From NCBI GenBank assembly GCA_024707405.1, contig JANPZU010000008.1, positions 248,001 through 312,000 of the forward strand: a DNA stretch of 64,000 nucleotides, read 5' to 3'. The DNA is from Luteimonas sp. (GTDB taxonomy: Bacteria; Pseudomonadota; Gammaproteobacteria; Xanthomonadales; Xanthomonadaceae). Both the position numbers and the translations under genes were made by a program. Below are positions 10,321-19,356 of the stretch, in pieces. Each line of letters starts with the position of its first letter. The first letter of the stretch is position 1. The notes under the pieces were generated by a model, which had not been told where the DNA came from, ran no database searches, and worked only from the letters and a program-made list of their open reading frames with translations.

Positions 10321-10382
10321 CCTCGGGACAAGCCGCGTCATCCCCGCGCACGCACGGGAGCGGTTTCCGCGTCACATCCCGC

Positions 10383-10418
10383 GCCGGCATCCGTCTGTGA
10401 AGGGAACAGACGACCGGC
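10383..10418. repeat. Composite hairpin upstream of the flotillin operon
   Basis: GCCGG (10383-10387) and CGTCTGT (10392-10398) pair with ACAGACG (10406-10412) and CCGGC (10414-10418). It lies in the 199-base spacer between ubiB and the YqiJ-like gene. There is no U-tract, so it could end the ubiB mRNA weakly or act in the leader of the next operon. Two copies of the palindrome GGTCGACC (10434-10441 and 10494-10501) sit further downstream, 60 bases apart. Confidence 0.45.
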
Positions 10419-10519
10419 GGAAGCTGGCATCATGGTCGACCCGCGGCAAGCGTCGCGGGGCGGATCGCACGCGGCATGGAATGCCGTTGGGGCGGTCGAC
10501 CGATTGAAGGGGGCGATGC

Positions 10520-11146
10520 ATGGATGTGTTCCTGTCAACGAGCCTGAGTTTCCCCACGCTGGTCTACAGCGTGTTGCTTGCCGTCTGCCTGGTCTACTGG
10601 CTGCTCGCCGCCACGGGGCTGGTCGACATCGACCTCGACGGACTCGGCATCGACGTGGACATGGATTCGGGCGGTGTTGCCGGCATCTTTGGTCGACTCG
10701 GCCTGACAGGCCTGCCGACGATGATCGTGGTCACGCTGCTGTCTTTTTTCGGCTGGATCCTCACCTACTTCGTCCACCTGCTGGTGCTGTCGCACCTGTT
10801 CGGCCCGTTGCGCTGGCTGCTGGGCGCCGGTGTCGGCCTGCTGGCGCTGGTACCTGCGATCCTCGCGACCGCCGCGGTGCTGCGCCCGGTGCGGCGCGCG
10901 TTGATCCGCATGCGTCCGTTTCCGGAAACCTCGCTGCTGGGCCGCGTGGTGATCGTGCGCACCCCGGATGTGAACACCACTGCCGGAATGGGCGAGCTGG
11001 ACGACGGCGGCGCCGGCCTGATCCTGCAGATCCGCAGCGATGGCACGGCAGTGCCCGTACGGGGCGACCGCGTGGTGCTGATCGCGCACGACACCCACGA
11101 CAACACATGGCGGGTCGTCCCGGAACGGGACTACCACGGCGCCTGA
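10520..11146 (+). CDS. yqiJ: YqiJ-like membrane protein with C-terminal OB-fold domain
   Basis: This 208-residue protein has an N-terminal membrane helix (FPTLVYSVLLAVCLVYWLLAA), an amphipathic middle and two more helices (MIVVTLLSFFGWILTYFVHLLVL, LLGAGVGLLALVPAILATAAV). A soluble C-terminal domain follows from about residue 130 (LLGRVVIVRTPDVNTTAGMG to PVRGDRVVLIAHDTHDNTWRVVP), consistent with the OB-fold of YqiJ/NfeD-type proteins. Such proteins are paired with flotillins, and a flotillin gene follows 52 bases later. They are thought to help organise membrane microdomains. The ATG at 10520 follows GGGGGCG, a plausible ribosome site. The YqiJ assignment is by domain layout and neighbour. Confidence 0.78.
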   Translation: MDVFLSTSLSFPTLVYSVLLAVCLVYWLLAATGLVDIDLDGLGIDVDMDSGGVAGIFGRLGLTGLPTMIVVTLLSFFGWILTYFVHLLVLSHLFGPLRWLLGAGVGLLALVPAILATAAVLRPVRRALIRMRPFPETSLLGRVVIVRTPDVNTTAGMGELDDGGAGLILQIRSDGTAVPVRGDRVVLIAHDTHDNTWRVVPERDYHGA

Positions 11147-11198
11147 TGAAACCAACCCATTCGTTCCAACCGTTCTCGATTCGACAGGAGATGCCGCA

Positions 11199-13172
11199 AT
11201 GGAAGTCGCAATGATCGCCCCGTTCCTCCTCGGACTCGGCGGCCTGCTGGTGGTGCTGATCGGCATCGCGGGCCTGTTCAAGGCCTTCTACAAGAAGGTC
11301 GACCAGGGCACGGCGCTGATCGTCAACGATCTCAGCGCGCAGCCCAAGGTGCGCTTCACCGGCGCGTTGATCATCCCGGTGCTGTACCGCGCCGAGCTGA
11401 TGAAGATCAGCCTGATCACGTTGCAGATCGACCGCCGTGGCAAGGAAGGCCTGATCTGCCGCGACAACATGCGCGCCGACATCGCCGTCGCCTTCTACCT
11501 GCGCGTCAACGAGACCCAGGCCGACGTGCTGCGCGTGGCCAAGTCGCTGGGCGCCGACCGCGCCTCCGACAAGCACGCCGTCGACGAACTGTTCAACGCC
11601 AAGTTCTCCGAGGCACTGAAGACGGTCGGCAAGAAGTTCGAGTTCACCGACCTGTTCGAGAAGCGGCAGGAATTCCGCGACGAGATCATCAAGGTCATCG
11701 GCAACGACCTCAACGGCTACGTGCTGGAGGACGTCGCGATCGACTACCTCGAACAGACGCCCAAGAGCGTGCTCGACCCGCACAACATCCTCGACGCCGA
11801 GGGCATCCGCAAGATCACCGAGCTCACCGCGTCGCAGAACGTCATCACCAACGAGCTGTCGCAGAACGAGCACCTGGCGATCACCAAGAAGAACGTCGAG
11901 ACGCGCGAGGCCACGCTGGCGCTGGAACGCCAGCAGGCCGAGGCCGAGGCGCGCCAGAAGCGCGAGATCGAGACCATCCAGGCACGCGAACAGGCCGAGA
12001 CGTCCAAGGTTCAGGAAGAGCAGCGCCAGTTGGCCGAGAACGCGCGCATCGAAGCCCAGCAGCTGATCGACATCCGCGAAGAGAACCGTCTGCGTGAAGT
12101 GGAAGTCGCGGCGCAGAACCGCCAGCGCGCGGTCGCCATCGAAGCCGAGCGCGTTGCGCGCGCGAAGCAGCTCGAGCAGGTCACCACCGATCGCGAAGTG
12201 CAGCTGCAGGGCGTCGAGCGCGACAAGGTGGTCGAGCAAGGCAAGATGGACGTGGCCAACATCACCCGCGAACGCATCTCCATCGACAAGACCGTGGCGC
12301 AGGAAGAAGAGCGCATCAAGGAAGTGCGCGAGGTGTCCGAGGCCGACCGCCTGAAGCAGGTCACGATCCTCGATGCCGAGGCACGTGCGCAGCAGGCGCT
12401 GCTGGAATCGGTCAAGAAGGCCGAAGCGGACGAAACCGCGGCCAAGCACCGTGCCGTGGAGATCACCACGCTGGCACAGGCCGAACTGGAAGCCGCCAGC
12501 AAGCAAGCCGAAGCCAAGAAAGCGCTGGCCGAAGGCATGCGCGCCGAGCGCGCGGCACCGGGCCTGGCCGATGCCCAGGTGAAGGAAGCCAGTGCGGTGG
12601 CGATCGAGAAGGTCGGCATTGCCGAAGCGCGCGTGGTCGATGCGATGGCCGACGCCAACCTCAAGCAGGGTGCGGCCGAAGCGAAGGTGCTGGCCGAAAA
12701 GCTGGGCGCGCAGGCGCAGGGCGAAGAACAGATGGGCCGCGCGAAGGCGACCGCGGTGGAATCGATCGGCCTCGCCGAAGCCACGGTGGTCGGCAGCAAG
12801 CTTGCCGCCGAAGCCGAAGGGCTGGTCAAGAAGTTCCAGGCCATCGATGCGCTCAGCGACAACGCACGCGGCCACGAGGAATACCGCATGGCGCTGGATA
12901 CCAGCCTCAAGCAGGCACTGGCCTCGATCGAAGCCGGCAAGGAGATCTCGAAGGAAAACGCCGAGGTCATCGCGACCGCGTTGCGCACCGCCGACATCGA
13001 CATCGTCGGTGGTGACGGCGGCATGTTCGACAACCTGGTCAAGGCGATCTCGCTGGGCAAGTCGATCGAGGGACTGGCCGACAAGAGCCCGGTGGTACAG
13101 GAGCTGATGCAGAAGTACCTGGGCATCGAGCGCGGCGCCAAGGCGCTGCCTGGCAAGGCCGACGGCGCCTGA
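11199..13172 (+). CDS. yqiK: Flotillin/YqiK-type SPFH membrane scaffold protein
   Basis: This 657-residue protein begins with a single membrane helix (about residues 5-28, MIAPFLLGLGGLLVVLIGIAGLF). An SPFH/band-7 region follows (GTALIVNDLSAQPKVRFTGA to the EDVAIDYLEQTPKSVLDPHN stretch). Then comes a long Glu/Ala/Arg coiled coil, residues about 215-560, with repeated AEA-type heptads typical of the flotillin domain. Flotillins oligomerise on the inner face of the membrane and cluster other proteins. The ribosome site CAGGAG precedes the ATG at 11199 at good spacing. It lies second in the five-gene block and is probably its membrane platform (inference from order). Confidence 0.88.
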   Translation: MEVAMIAPFLLGLGGLLVVLIGIAGLFKAFYKKVDQGTALIVNDLSAQPKVRFTGALIIPVLYRAELMKISLITLQIDRRGKEGLICRDNMRADIAVAFYLRVNETQADVLRVAKSLGADRASDKHAVDELFNAKFSEALKTVGKKFEFTDLFEKRQEFRDEIIKVIGNDLNGYVLEDVAIDYLEQTPKSVLDPHNILDAEGIRKITELTASQNVITNELSQNEHLAITKKNVETREATLALERQQAEAEARQKREIETIQAREQAETSKVQEEQRQLAENARIEAQQLIDIREENRLREVEVAAQNRQRAVAIEAERVARAKQLEQVTTDREVQLQGVERDKVVEQGKMDVANITRERISIDKTVAQEEERIKEVREVSEADRLKQVTILDAEARAQQALLESVKKAEADETAAKHRAVEITTLAQAELEAASKQAEAKKALAEGMRAERAAPGLADAQVKEASAVAIEKVGIAEARVVDAMADANLKQGAAEAKVLAEKLGAQAQGEEQMGRAKATAVESIGLAEATVVGSKLAAEAEGLVKKFQAIDALSDNARGHEEYRMALDTSLKQALASIEAGKEISKENAEVIATALRTADIDIVGGDGGMFDNLVKAISLGKSIEGLADKSPVVQELMQKYLGIERGAKALPGKADGA

Positions 13173-13202
13173 CCACGGCGGCATGCCGATGCCATGGATG
13201 CA

Positions 13203-13224
13203 GCGCCAGCGCATGCGCTGGCGC
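13203..13224. repeat. Perfect 22-base palindrome between flotillin and ATPase genes
   Basis: The half GCGCCAGCGCA is followed at once by its exact complement TGCGCTGGCGC. It sits in the 76-base gap inside the operon, 25 bases before the ATPase ATG. There is no U-tract, so it is more likely an mRNA stability or processing hairpin, or a protein-binding site, than a terminator. Confidence 0.6.
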
Positions 13225-13248
13225 AGACAGACAGGAAGGTAGTGTTCG

Positions 13249-16200
13249 ATGATGGATCCGAAGCAAATCGACACCGGCGACAACGTCGCGACGACGCAGG
13301 CCGCCGGCGGCACCGCTGTCGACCAGGCCGTGGCGCAAGGCGGTGCGTATGACGTGCTGCGCCGTCGCCTCGGCGAACAGGGCGCGCAGCTGCGCGGCAT
13401 CGTCGATGGCCTGAACGCGCAGCGGCTGGCCGAGTTCGGCGACAGCCGGATGGAGGTCGTCGGGCGTTTCCGCATCCGCACCGAGAACAACTGCGTTGGC
13501 CGCGACATCGTGCAGGTCGGCGACGACCTGCTGCTGTTCGGCTACAACGTCTACATCGGCCTGAAGACGCAGACCCGCGTCGAGGACGTGTTCGGCCTGT
13601 ATAGGCTGGTGGAAGGCGACGGCGGCTACGACGTCACCCCGGTCGACTTCAAGGGCACCTTCCTGTCGCAGCCGGGCTTCGTCCACGACTTCAACGAGCT
13701 CTACGCCTACTACAAGCACGCGCGCCTGCTGCAGCTGATCAAGCGCGACGGCAAGCTGCTGGCCGCATTCCAGATCGGCGAGCGCAACACCGACGTGCGC
13801 GTGTTCCGCTGGTCGATTTCCAACGACGGCACGCTCACCTGGATCGATTCGCGCGGCGAACGCGACATCGCGCTGCCGCCGCCGTTCGATTTCGAATGGA
13901 CGCGCGCCACGCGTGACCTCGAGGAATCGGGGCGACACCCGCACCTCAACATCCTCGACACGGTGTTCGTCGAGACCACCGGCGGCGACCTGACCATCAA
14001 GGTCGAGAACAACACCGATACCGGCCGCGGCGTATACAGCGAACCGGTCGAGGACACCACGCAGTCGCTCGACGACGCCACGATCGACTTCGCCCGCGTC
14101 GGCTCGCTGATCCTGCTGAAGGTGTTGCCCTATCGCGAAACCGAATGGCGCGGCCTGATCTACAACACGCTGACCGGTGCAGTGGTGCGCAACGACGCCA
14201 TCGTGCAGGCCTGCGTGCAGCTGCCGGAAGACCACGGCATCATCTTCCCCGGCGGCTACTACCTGCAGAACGGCGAGCACAAGGCGTTCGACGCGTCGAT
14301 GCAGGGCATGCAGTACAAGCGCACGATCCGCTCGCCCAATGGCGAGGACGTGATGTACGTGTTCTACGCCCGCGATGCGGGCCGTTCGGCGCTGTTCGTC
14401 TACAACTCGATCCGCCGCGCGCTGCAGAACCCGGTGATCGGCCACGGCTATGCGCGCATGCAGGACGGCCGCATGGTGCTGTTCCATGCCGAGGGCGAGG
14501 AGCCGACACGCATCCACCCGATGCAGGTCTGGCAGACTCCGTTCACCAGCGAGGAGTTCGCGGCGCAGCGCCCGGCCGGCACCAGCTTCATGGGTCGCAT
14601 CGGGAACGCGTCACTGGTGCGCGGCATCTCCGACCTGCTGGAACTCAGCCGCGAGATCGACAACCCGCAGGTCTCCCTGCAGCGCTACCAGCTGCTGGTG
14701 CACAACACCCGCCGCATGTTCGACGCGCACCACTGGCTGGACGACGCGAACTGCGACGGTGCCGCGAAGCTGCTGCACGAGATCAGCGCCACCGGCGAGT
14801 CGATGCTCGACGAATACGAGAAGGTCGAGAGCATCCGGCGCCAGTCCGATGCCGCGATGACGGAATCGGTCGCGGCGCATCGCGCGCTGCTCGCGCGATT
14901 GAAGCCCGAGGACTGGACTGGCATCGACAGCTACGTCGAGGCGCTCGGCGAGATCTCGCGCCAGCGCGGCCACCTGCTGACGATCCGCGAGTACCGCTAC
15001 ATCGATACCGATGCCATCGATGCGATGGGCGTGGCGCTGCAGGAGGCGCATGACCGCATCGGTGCGGCGACGGGCGAGTTCCTCGGCGGCGACAAGGCGC
15101 TGCAGCCGTTCCAGCAGCGACTGCAGGCGCTGGACGACGCCGCGCAGAAGGCCGAGTCGGCGCGCGTGCTGGGCGAGCAGCTGCAGGGCATGCAGGCGAT
15201 GTCCGCCGAGCTGGACATGCTGTCGGAGCTGATGGCCAGCCTGAAGGTGGACGACGCTACCCAGCGCACGCGCGTGGTCGAGTCGATCTCCGCGATCTAC
15301 GCACGCCTCAATCAGGCGCGCGCGCGCGCCGAGCAGCGTCGCCGCACGCTCGGCTCGGCCGAGGCGGTCGCGCAGTTCGGCGCGCAGTTCTCGCTGTTCG
15401 GCCAATCCATCGCCAGCGCGCTGGGCTTGGCCACGGATCCCGAGCGCGCCGATGAGCAGCTGTCGCGATTGATGGTGCAACTGGAGGAACTGGAGAGCCA
15501 GTTCGGCGAACACGAGCAGTTCCTCGGCGACATCCTCGCCAAGCGCGAGGAGTTGCTGGAGACATTCGAGTCGCACAAGCAGGCCCTGCTCGACGACCGC
15601 CAGCGCAAGGCGCAGTCGGTGTTCGATGCCGCCGCGCGCATCCTCGACGGCCTGACCCGACGCACCGAGCGCTTCACCACGCCCGACGAGCTCAACGCCT
15701 TCTTCGCCGGCGATCCGCTGATCCTCAAGCTGCGCGAGCTGGCAGACCGCTTGCGCGCGTATCGCGACAGCGTCAAGGCCGACGACATCGAAGCGCGCCT
15801 GAAGGGCGTGCGCGACCAGGCCGTGCGTGCGCTGCGCGACCGCAGCGATCTGTTCGAGGCGGGCGGCAACGTCATCCGCCTCGGCCCGCGCCACCGCTTC
15901 AGCGTCAACACCCAGCCGCTGGATCTCACCATCCTGCCGCGCGGCGATGCGCTGGCGATCCACCTCACCGGCACCGATTACTACGAGACCCTGCACGACC
16001 CCGAGCTCGATGCCCTGCGCGACTGGTGGCAGGTCACGCTCGATTCCGAATCGCCGACGCTGTATCGCGGCGAGTATCTCGCCGGCCTGATCCTCGATGC
16101 GGCCGTCCATAGCCGCGAGGGGCTCGACACGGCTTCGCTCGACAAGGCCGCGGCCGATCCGGACACGCTGGAGCGCCTGGTGCGCGATTTCGCCGCGCCG

Positions 16201-18606
16201 CGTTATCGCGAAGGCTACGAGAAAGGCATCCACGACCGCGATGCCGCACTGATCCTGCACGACCTGCTGCCGATCCACCGCACCGCTGGCGTCCTGGTGC
16301 ATGCACCGGCCGCGCGTGCGCTGGCGCTGCTGTTCTGGCAGCGGCATCGGCAGCGCGACGATGTCGCAGTCTGGCCCGAACGTGCCGTCGGCGCCGAGGC
16401 CGTACGCACGCTGTTCGGATCACGCGACGGCATCGATGCGCTGCGCGACGAGATCGCCGCGGCACTGGCAGAGTTCGCCGTCGACACCGCGCTGCCCATC
16501 GATGGCGCGCTGGCAGCGATCGGCGCTGATTACCTGATCGCCGAACTGCGCGAAGGCGATCCGACCTTCAGCTTCAGCCGTTACGCGCGGCAGCTGGTCG
16601 ATGCGCTGCGCGACAAGCTGCGTGCCGCGAAGCTGGAGCCCGGCTTCGACCGTTCGCTGCAACACCTGTCCGGCAAGCCGGGTGCGCAGTGGGCGCTCGC
16701 AGCACAGTGGCTGCAGGCCATGGTGGCAGGCGACGAACACGCCGCGCTCGCCGGATACGTGCCCGAAGCGATCGCATTGCTGTTGACCGGCGACACGCTG
16801 CGTCATCGCATCGTCGATGCCACCCTGATCGCGCAGGTGTCTGGGCTGCTCGGCGAACACCCACGCATCCATGATGGCAAGCTCTCGTTGCCCATCGACG
16901 ATTTCCTGCTGCGCTGGCGCCAGCACCGCACGCAGTTCCTGCCCGGCTTCGAGCGCTACCAGCAAATCCGCCAGCGCATCGCCTCGCGCGAGCGCGACGC
17001 GCTACGGCTGTCGGAGTTCAAGGCGCGGCCACTGAGTTCGTTCGTGCGCAACAAGCTGCTCAACGACGTTTACCTGCCCGTCATCGGCGACAACCTCGCC
17101 AAGCAGATGGGCACCGTCGGCGAGAACAAGCGCAGCGACCTGATGGGCCTGCTGATGATGATCAGCCCGCCCGGCTACGGCAAGACGACGCTGATGGAGT
17201 ACGTCGCCGCGCGCCTCGGCCTGGTCTTCATGAAGATCAATGGGCCAGCGCTCGGCCACGAGGTGCGTTCGCTCGATCCTGCGCAGGCGCCGGACGCGAC
17301 GTCGCGACAGGAGCTGGAGAAGCTCAACCTCGCGCTGGAGATGGGCAACAACACCATGCTGTATGTCGACGACATCCAGCACACCCATCCCGAGTTCCTG
17401 CAGAAATTCATCTCGCTCTGCGACGGCACCCGCCGAATCGAGGGCGTGTGGAAGGGCCGTACCAAGACCTACGACATGCGCGGCAAGAAGTTCTGCGTGG
17501 TCATGGCCGGCAATCCGTACACCGAGTCCGGCGAAGTGTTCAAGATCCCGGACATGCTGGCCAACCGTGCCGACATCTACAACCTCGGCGACACCCTCGG
17601 CGGCATGGAAGACGCGTTCAAGCTCAGCTACATCGAGAACAGCCTGACCTCCAATCCGGTGCTGGCACCGCTGGCCACGCGCGATCTCGCAGACCTGTAC
17701 CTGCTGGTCGACAAGGCCGCGGGCAAGGATGTGTCCACCAACAATCTCTCGCACGGCTACAGCGGTGCGGAGGTCAACGAGATCGTCGCAACCCTGCAGC
17801 GGCTGATGCAGGTGCGCGACGTGGCCTACCGCGTCAACCAGCAATACATCGCCAGCGCTGCGCAAGCCGACCGCTACCGCACCGAACCGCCGTTCCGGCT
17901 GCAGGGCAGCTATCGCAACATGAACAAGCTGGCCGAGAAGATCTCGCCAGTGATGAACGCCGCCGAGTTGCAGCAGCTGATCGCCGACCACTACCTCGGC
18001 GAAGCGCAACTACTGACCACTGGCGCCGAGGAGAACCTGCTCAAGCTGGCCGAACTGCGCGGCACGTTGACCGACGAACAGGCCGCACGCTGGACGCAGA
18101 TCAAGCGCGACTTCATGCGCAACAAGGCGATGGGCGGCGACGACGCCGACACCGGCCAGCGCGTCGTCGCACAGCTGGCAGACATCGCCACCGGCCTGCA
18201 GTCGCTGGGCGAAGCGCAGGCCAGCACGCCGGTCACGCGCGACGTGCCTTGGGAACAACTGCTCGCGTCGCTGCAGGCCGGCGCCACGGCGAACAGCGCG
18301 CCGACGCCGACATCGAATGATCCATTGCTCGCTTCGCTGCCGGACGCCATGCGCGGTGCCTTCGAACCCGTGCTGGGTCATCTGGTGCAGGGACAGGAGC
18401 GCCAGGCGCAGCTCAATTCGGCGCTGATCCAGATGCTGGATCTGTTGCGCACCAAGCTCGCCGAATCCGCGCCCACCGGCAGCGGCGGCGCAAGCGGCAG
18501 CAAGCGGGCACGCGCCAAGACCGCTCAGGAAATCGAACTGGAAGAACTGCTGCGCCAGTTGCGTTTCCGCGCGGACGAAGGCAAAGACACACCGGAGAAA
18601 CCGTGA
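13249..18606 (+). CDS. Giant AAA+ ATPase ('DNA repair ATPase', DUF3686-like)
   Basis: This 1785-residue protein has three parts. Residues about 30-480 are beta-rich with aromatic strands (VGDDLLLFGYNVYIGL, GLIYNTLTGAVVRND), resembling the region databases call DUF3686 'ATPase involved in DNA repair'. Residues about 490-900 are coiled-coil. An AAA+ core follows: Walker A SPPGYGKTT at 1306-1314, Walker B MLYVDDIQH near 1370-1378, a sensor-like VVMAGNPY and a possible arginine finger in MLANRADIYN. The C-terminal 280 residues are helical, ending in a Lys/Arg/Glu tail. AGGAAGG precedes the ATG. Nothing in the sequence supports DNA repair directly; the setting with flotillin and TelA suggests envelope remodelling or stress response. 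Substrate unknown. Confidence 0.82.
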   Translation: MMDPKQIDTGDNVATTQAAGGTAVDQAVAQGGAYDVLRRRLGEQGAQLRGIVDGLNAQRLAEFGDSRMEVVGRFRIRTENNCVGRDIVQVGDDLLLFGYNVYIGLKTQTRVEDVFGLYRLVEGDGGYDVTPVDFKGTFLSQPGFVHDFNELYAYYKHARLLQLIKRDGKLLAAFQIGERNTDVRVFRWSISNDGTLTWIDSRGERDIALPPPFDFEWTRATRDLEESGRHPHLNILDTVFVETTGGDLTIKVENNTDTGRGVYSEPVEDTTQSLDDATIDFARVGSLILLKVLPYRETEWRGLIYNTLTGAVVRNDAIVQACVQLPEDHGIIFPGGYYLQNGEHKAFDASMQGMQYKRTIRSPNGEDVMYVFYARDAGRSALFVYNSIRRALQNPVIGHGYARMQDGRMVLFHAEGEEPTRIHPMQVWQTPFTSEEFAAQRPAGTSFMGRIGNASLVRGISDLLELSREIDNPQVSLQRYQLLVHNTRRMFDAHHWLDDANCDGAAKLLHEISATGESMLDEYEKVESIRRQSDAAMTESVAAHRALLARLKPEDWTGIDSYVEALGEISRQRGHLLTIREYRYIDTDAIDAMGVALQEAHDRIGAATGEFLGGDKALQPFQQRLQALDDAAQKAESARVLGEQLQGMQAMSAELDMLSELMASLKVDDATQRTRVVESISAIYARLNQARARAEQRRRTLGSAEAVAQFGAQFSLFGQSIASALGLATDPERADEQLSRLMVQLEELESQFGEHEQFLGDILAKREELLETFESHKQALLDDRQRKAQSVFDAAARILDGLTRRTERFTTPDELNAFFAGDPLILKLRELADRLRAYRDSVKADDIEARLKGVRDQAVRALRDRSDLFEAGGNVIRLGPRHRFSVNTQPLDLTILPRGDALAIHLTGTDYYETLHDPELDALRDWWQVTLDSESPTLYRGEYLAGLILDAAVHSREGLDTASLDKAAADPDTLERLVRDFAAPRYREGYEKGIHDRDAALILHDLLPIHRTAGVLVHAPAARALALLFWQRHRQRDDVAVWPERAVGAEAVRTLFGSRDGIDALRDEIAAALAEFAVDTALPIDGALAAIGADYLIAELREGDPTFSFSRYARQLVDALRDKLRAAKLEPGFDRSLQHLSGKPGAQWALAAQWLQAMVAGDEHAALAGYVPEAIALLLTGDTLRHRIVDATLIAQVSGLLGEHPRIHDGKLSLPIDDFLLRWRQHRTQFLPGFERYQQIRQRIASRERDALRLSEFKARPLSSFVRNKLLNDVYLPVIGDNLAKQMGTVGENKRSDLMGLLMMISPPGYGKTTLMEYVAARLGLVFMKINGPALGHEVRSLDPAQAPDATSRQELEKLNLALEMGNNTMLYVDDIQHTHPEFLQKFISLCDGTRRIEGVWKGRTKTYDMRGKKFCVVMAGNPYTESGEVFKIPDMLANRADIYNLGDTLGGMEDAFKLSYIENSLTSNPVLAPLATRDLADLYLLVDKAAGKDVSTNNLSHGYSGAEVNEIVATLQRLMQVRDVAYRVNQQYIASAAQADRYRTEPPFRLQGSYRNMNKLAEKISPVMNAAELQQLIADHYLGEAQLLTTGAEENLLKLAELRGTLTDEQAARWTQIKRDFMRNKAMGGDDADTGQRVVAQLADIATGLQSLGEAQASTPVTRDVPWEQLLASLQAGATANSAPTPTSNDPLLASLPDAMRGAFEPVLGHLVQGQERQAQLNSALIQMLDLLRTKLAESAPTGSGGASGSKRARAKTAQEIELEELLRQLRFRADEGKDTPEKP

Positions 18607-19316
18607 GCGCAGGCCACGCACCTGTCGACCTGGACGACGCACTCGCCGTCGTCGAGTACGGCAGCGATGCCGTCGATGCCGCGCTGGATGCTCGGCTGAC
18701 CGATGGCCTCGCCGATACCGGCGCAGCGACGTTGGTGGCACGACTGCGCGACCTGCATCGCGCGATGCAGGCGGGCAGGCCGCGCGAGATCCGTCGCGGC
18801 ACCGGATTGATCGGTCGCCTGCTGGGGCGCGACGTGGAGGCCGAGGCCGATGCCGCGGCGCTGCAGCAGCGGCTTGGCGTTCTGATCGCCGATGCCGACC
18901 GCAGTGCCGGCGCGCTGCGCACCAACGCCACGCGGCAACAGGCGCTGCAGGACGAACTCTCGCAAGGCATTGCGCGGATCGCGCGCACGATCAAGGCCGC
19001 GCGCGATTGGCTGGACGGCGAGGCCGTTGCCGGAATGGCGCACCCCGCGCACGAACGGCTCGAACGGCGGCTCGGCCAGCTGGCGACCGTGCAGGCCACC
19101 TGGGAACTGGGTGCGCGACAACTGCACCTGCTGCACGATCAACACCTTGAGCTGCTCGCCCGCTACCAGCGCATCCGCGACGTACTGCTGCCGACATGGC
19201 GCCAGGGCGTGCTCGCCAGTGCCGCTGCCAGTGGCGCAGCACACAACACGGCCGCCGCGGACGCGCAGGCCGCCATCGAATCCGAAGTGGCCGCGATGGC
19301 GGCTACACTCGACTGA
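18603..19316 (+). CDS. Short TelA-like helical protein
   Basis: This 237-residue, all-helical protein starts at a GTG that overlaps the ATPase stop by four bases (GTGA), so the two are translationally coupled. I do not recognise it by name. By eye its C-terminal half parallels the TelA protein encoded next: RYQRIRDVLLPTWRQ here (about 187-201) against KFNAVRNITIPSWKRQ in TelA (246-261), and TGLIGRLLG here against LPVIGGLIDKL there. It lacks the long TelA N-terminus and tail. It is probably a divergent, shortened TelA paralogue acting with the ATPase. No signal peptide or membrane helix is visible. Confidence 0.7.
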   Translation: MSAGHAPVDLDDALAVVEYGSDAVDAALDARLTDGLADTGAATLVARLRDLHRAMQAGRPREIRRGTGLIGRLLGRDVEAEADAAALQQRLGVLIADADRSAGALRTNATRQQALQDELSQGIARIARTIKAARDWLDGEAVAGMAHPAHERLERRLGQLATVQATWELGARQLHLLHDQHLELLARYQRIRDVLLPTWRQGVLASAAASGAAHNTAAADAQAAIESEVAAMAATLD

Positions 19317-19356
19317 ACCCTCACCACGCCAGCCCCATCGCCCACGGGAGACCCGC

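Noticed and set aside
10395-10409. LexA-like box CTGT...ACAG upstream of the flotillin operon
   Set aside because: The spacing is seven bases, whereas the E. coli-type LexA box needs eight; the pairing is better explained as part of a hairpin, and Xanthomonadaceae LexA sites are reported to differ.
10761-13508. Minus-strand open frame of 915 residues opposite the flotillin gene
   Set aside because: It is Leu/Val/Asp-rich antisense of a regular coiled-coil repeat; the plus strand has SPFH and flotillin features and a ribosome site.
13249-18606. DNA-repair function for the giant ATPase
   Set aside because: No nuclease, helicase or DNA-binding motif is visible; the name comes from database labels, and the neighbours are membrane and TelA-type proteins.
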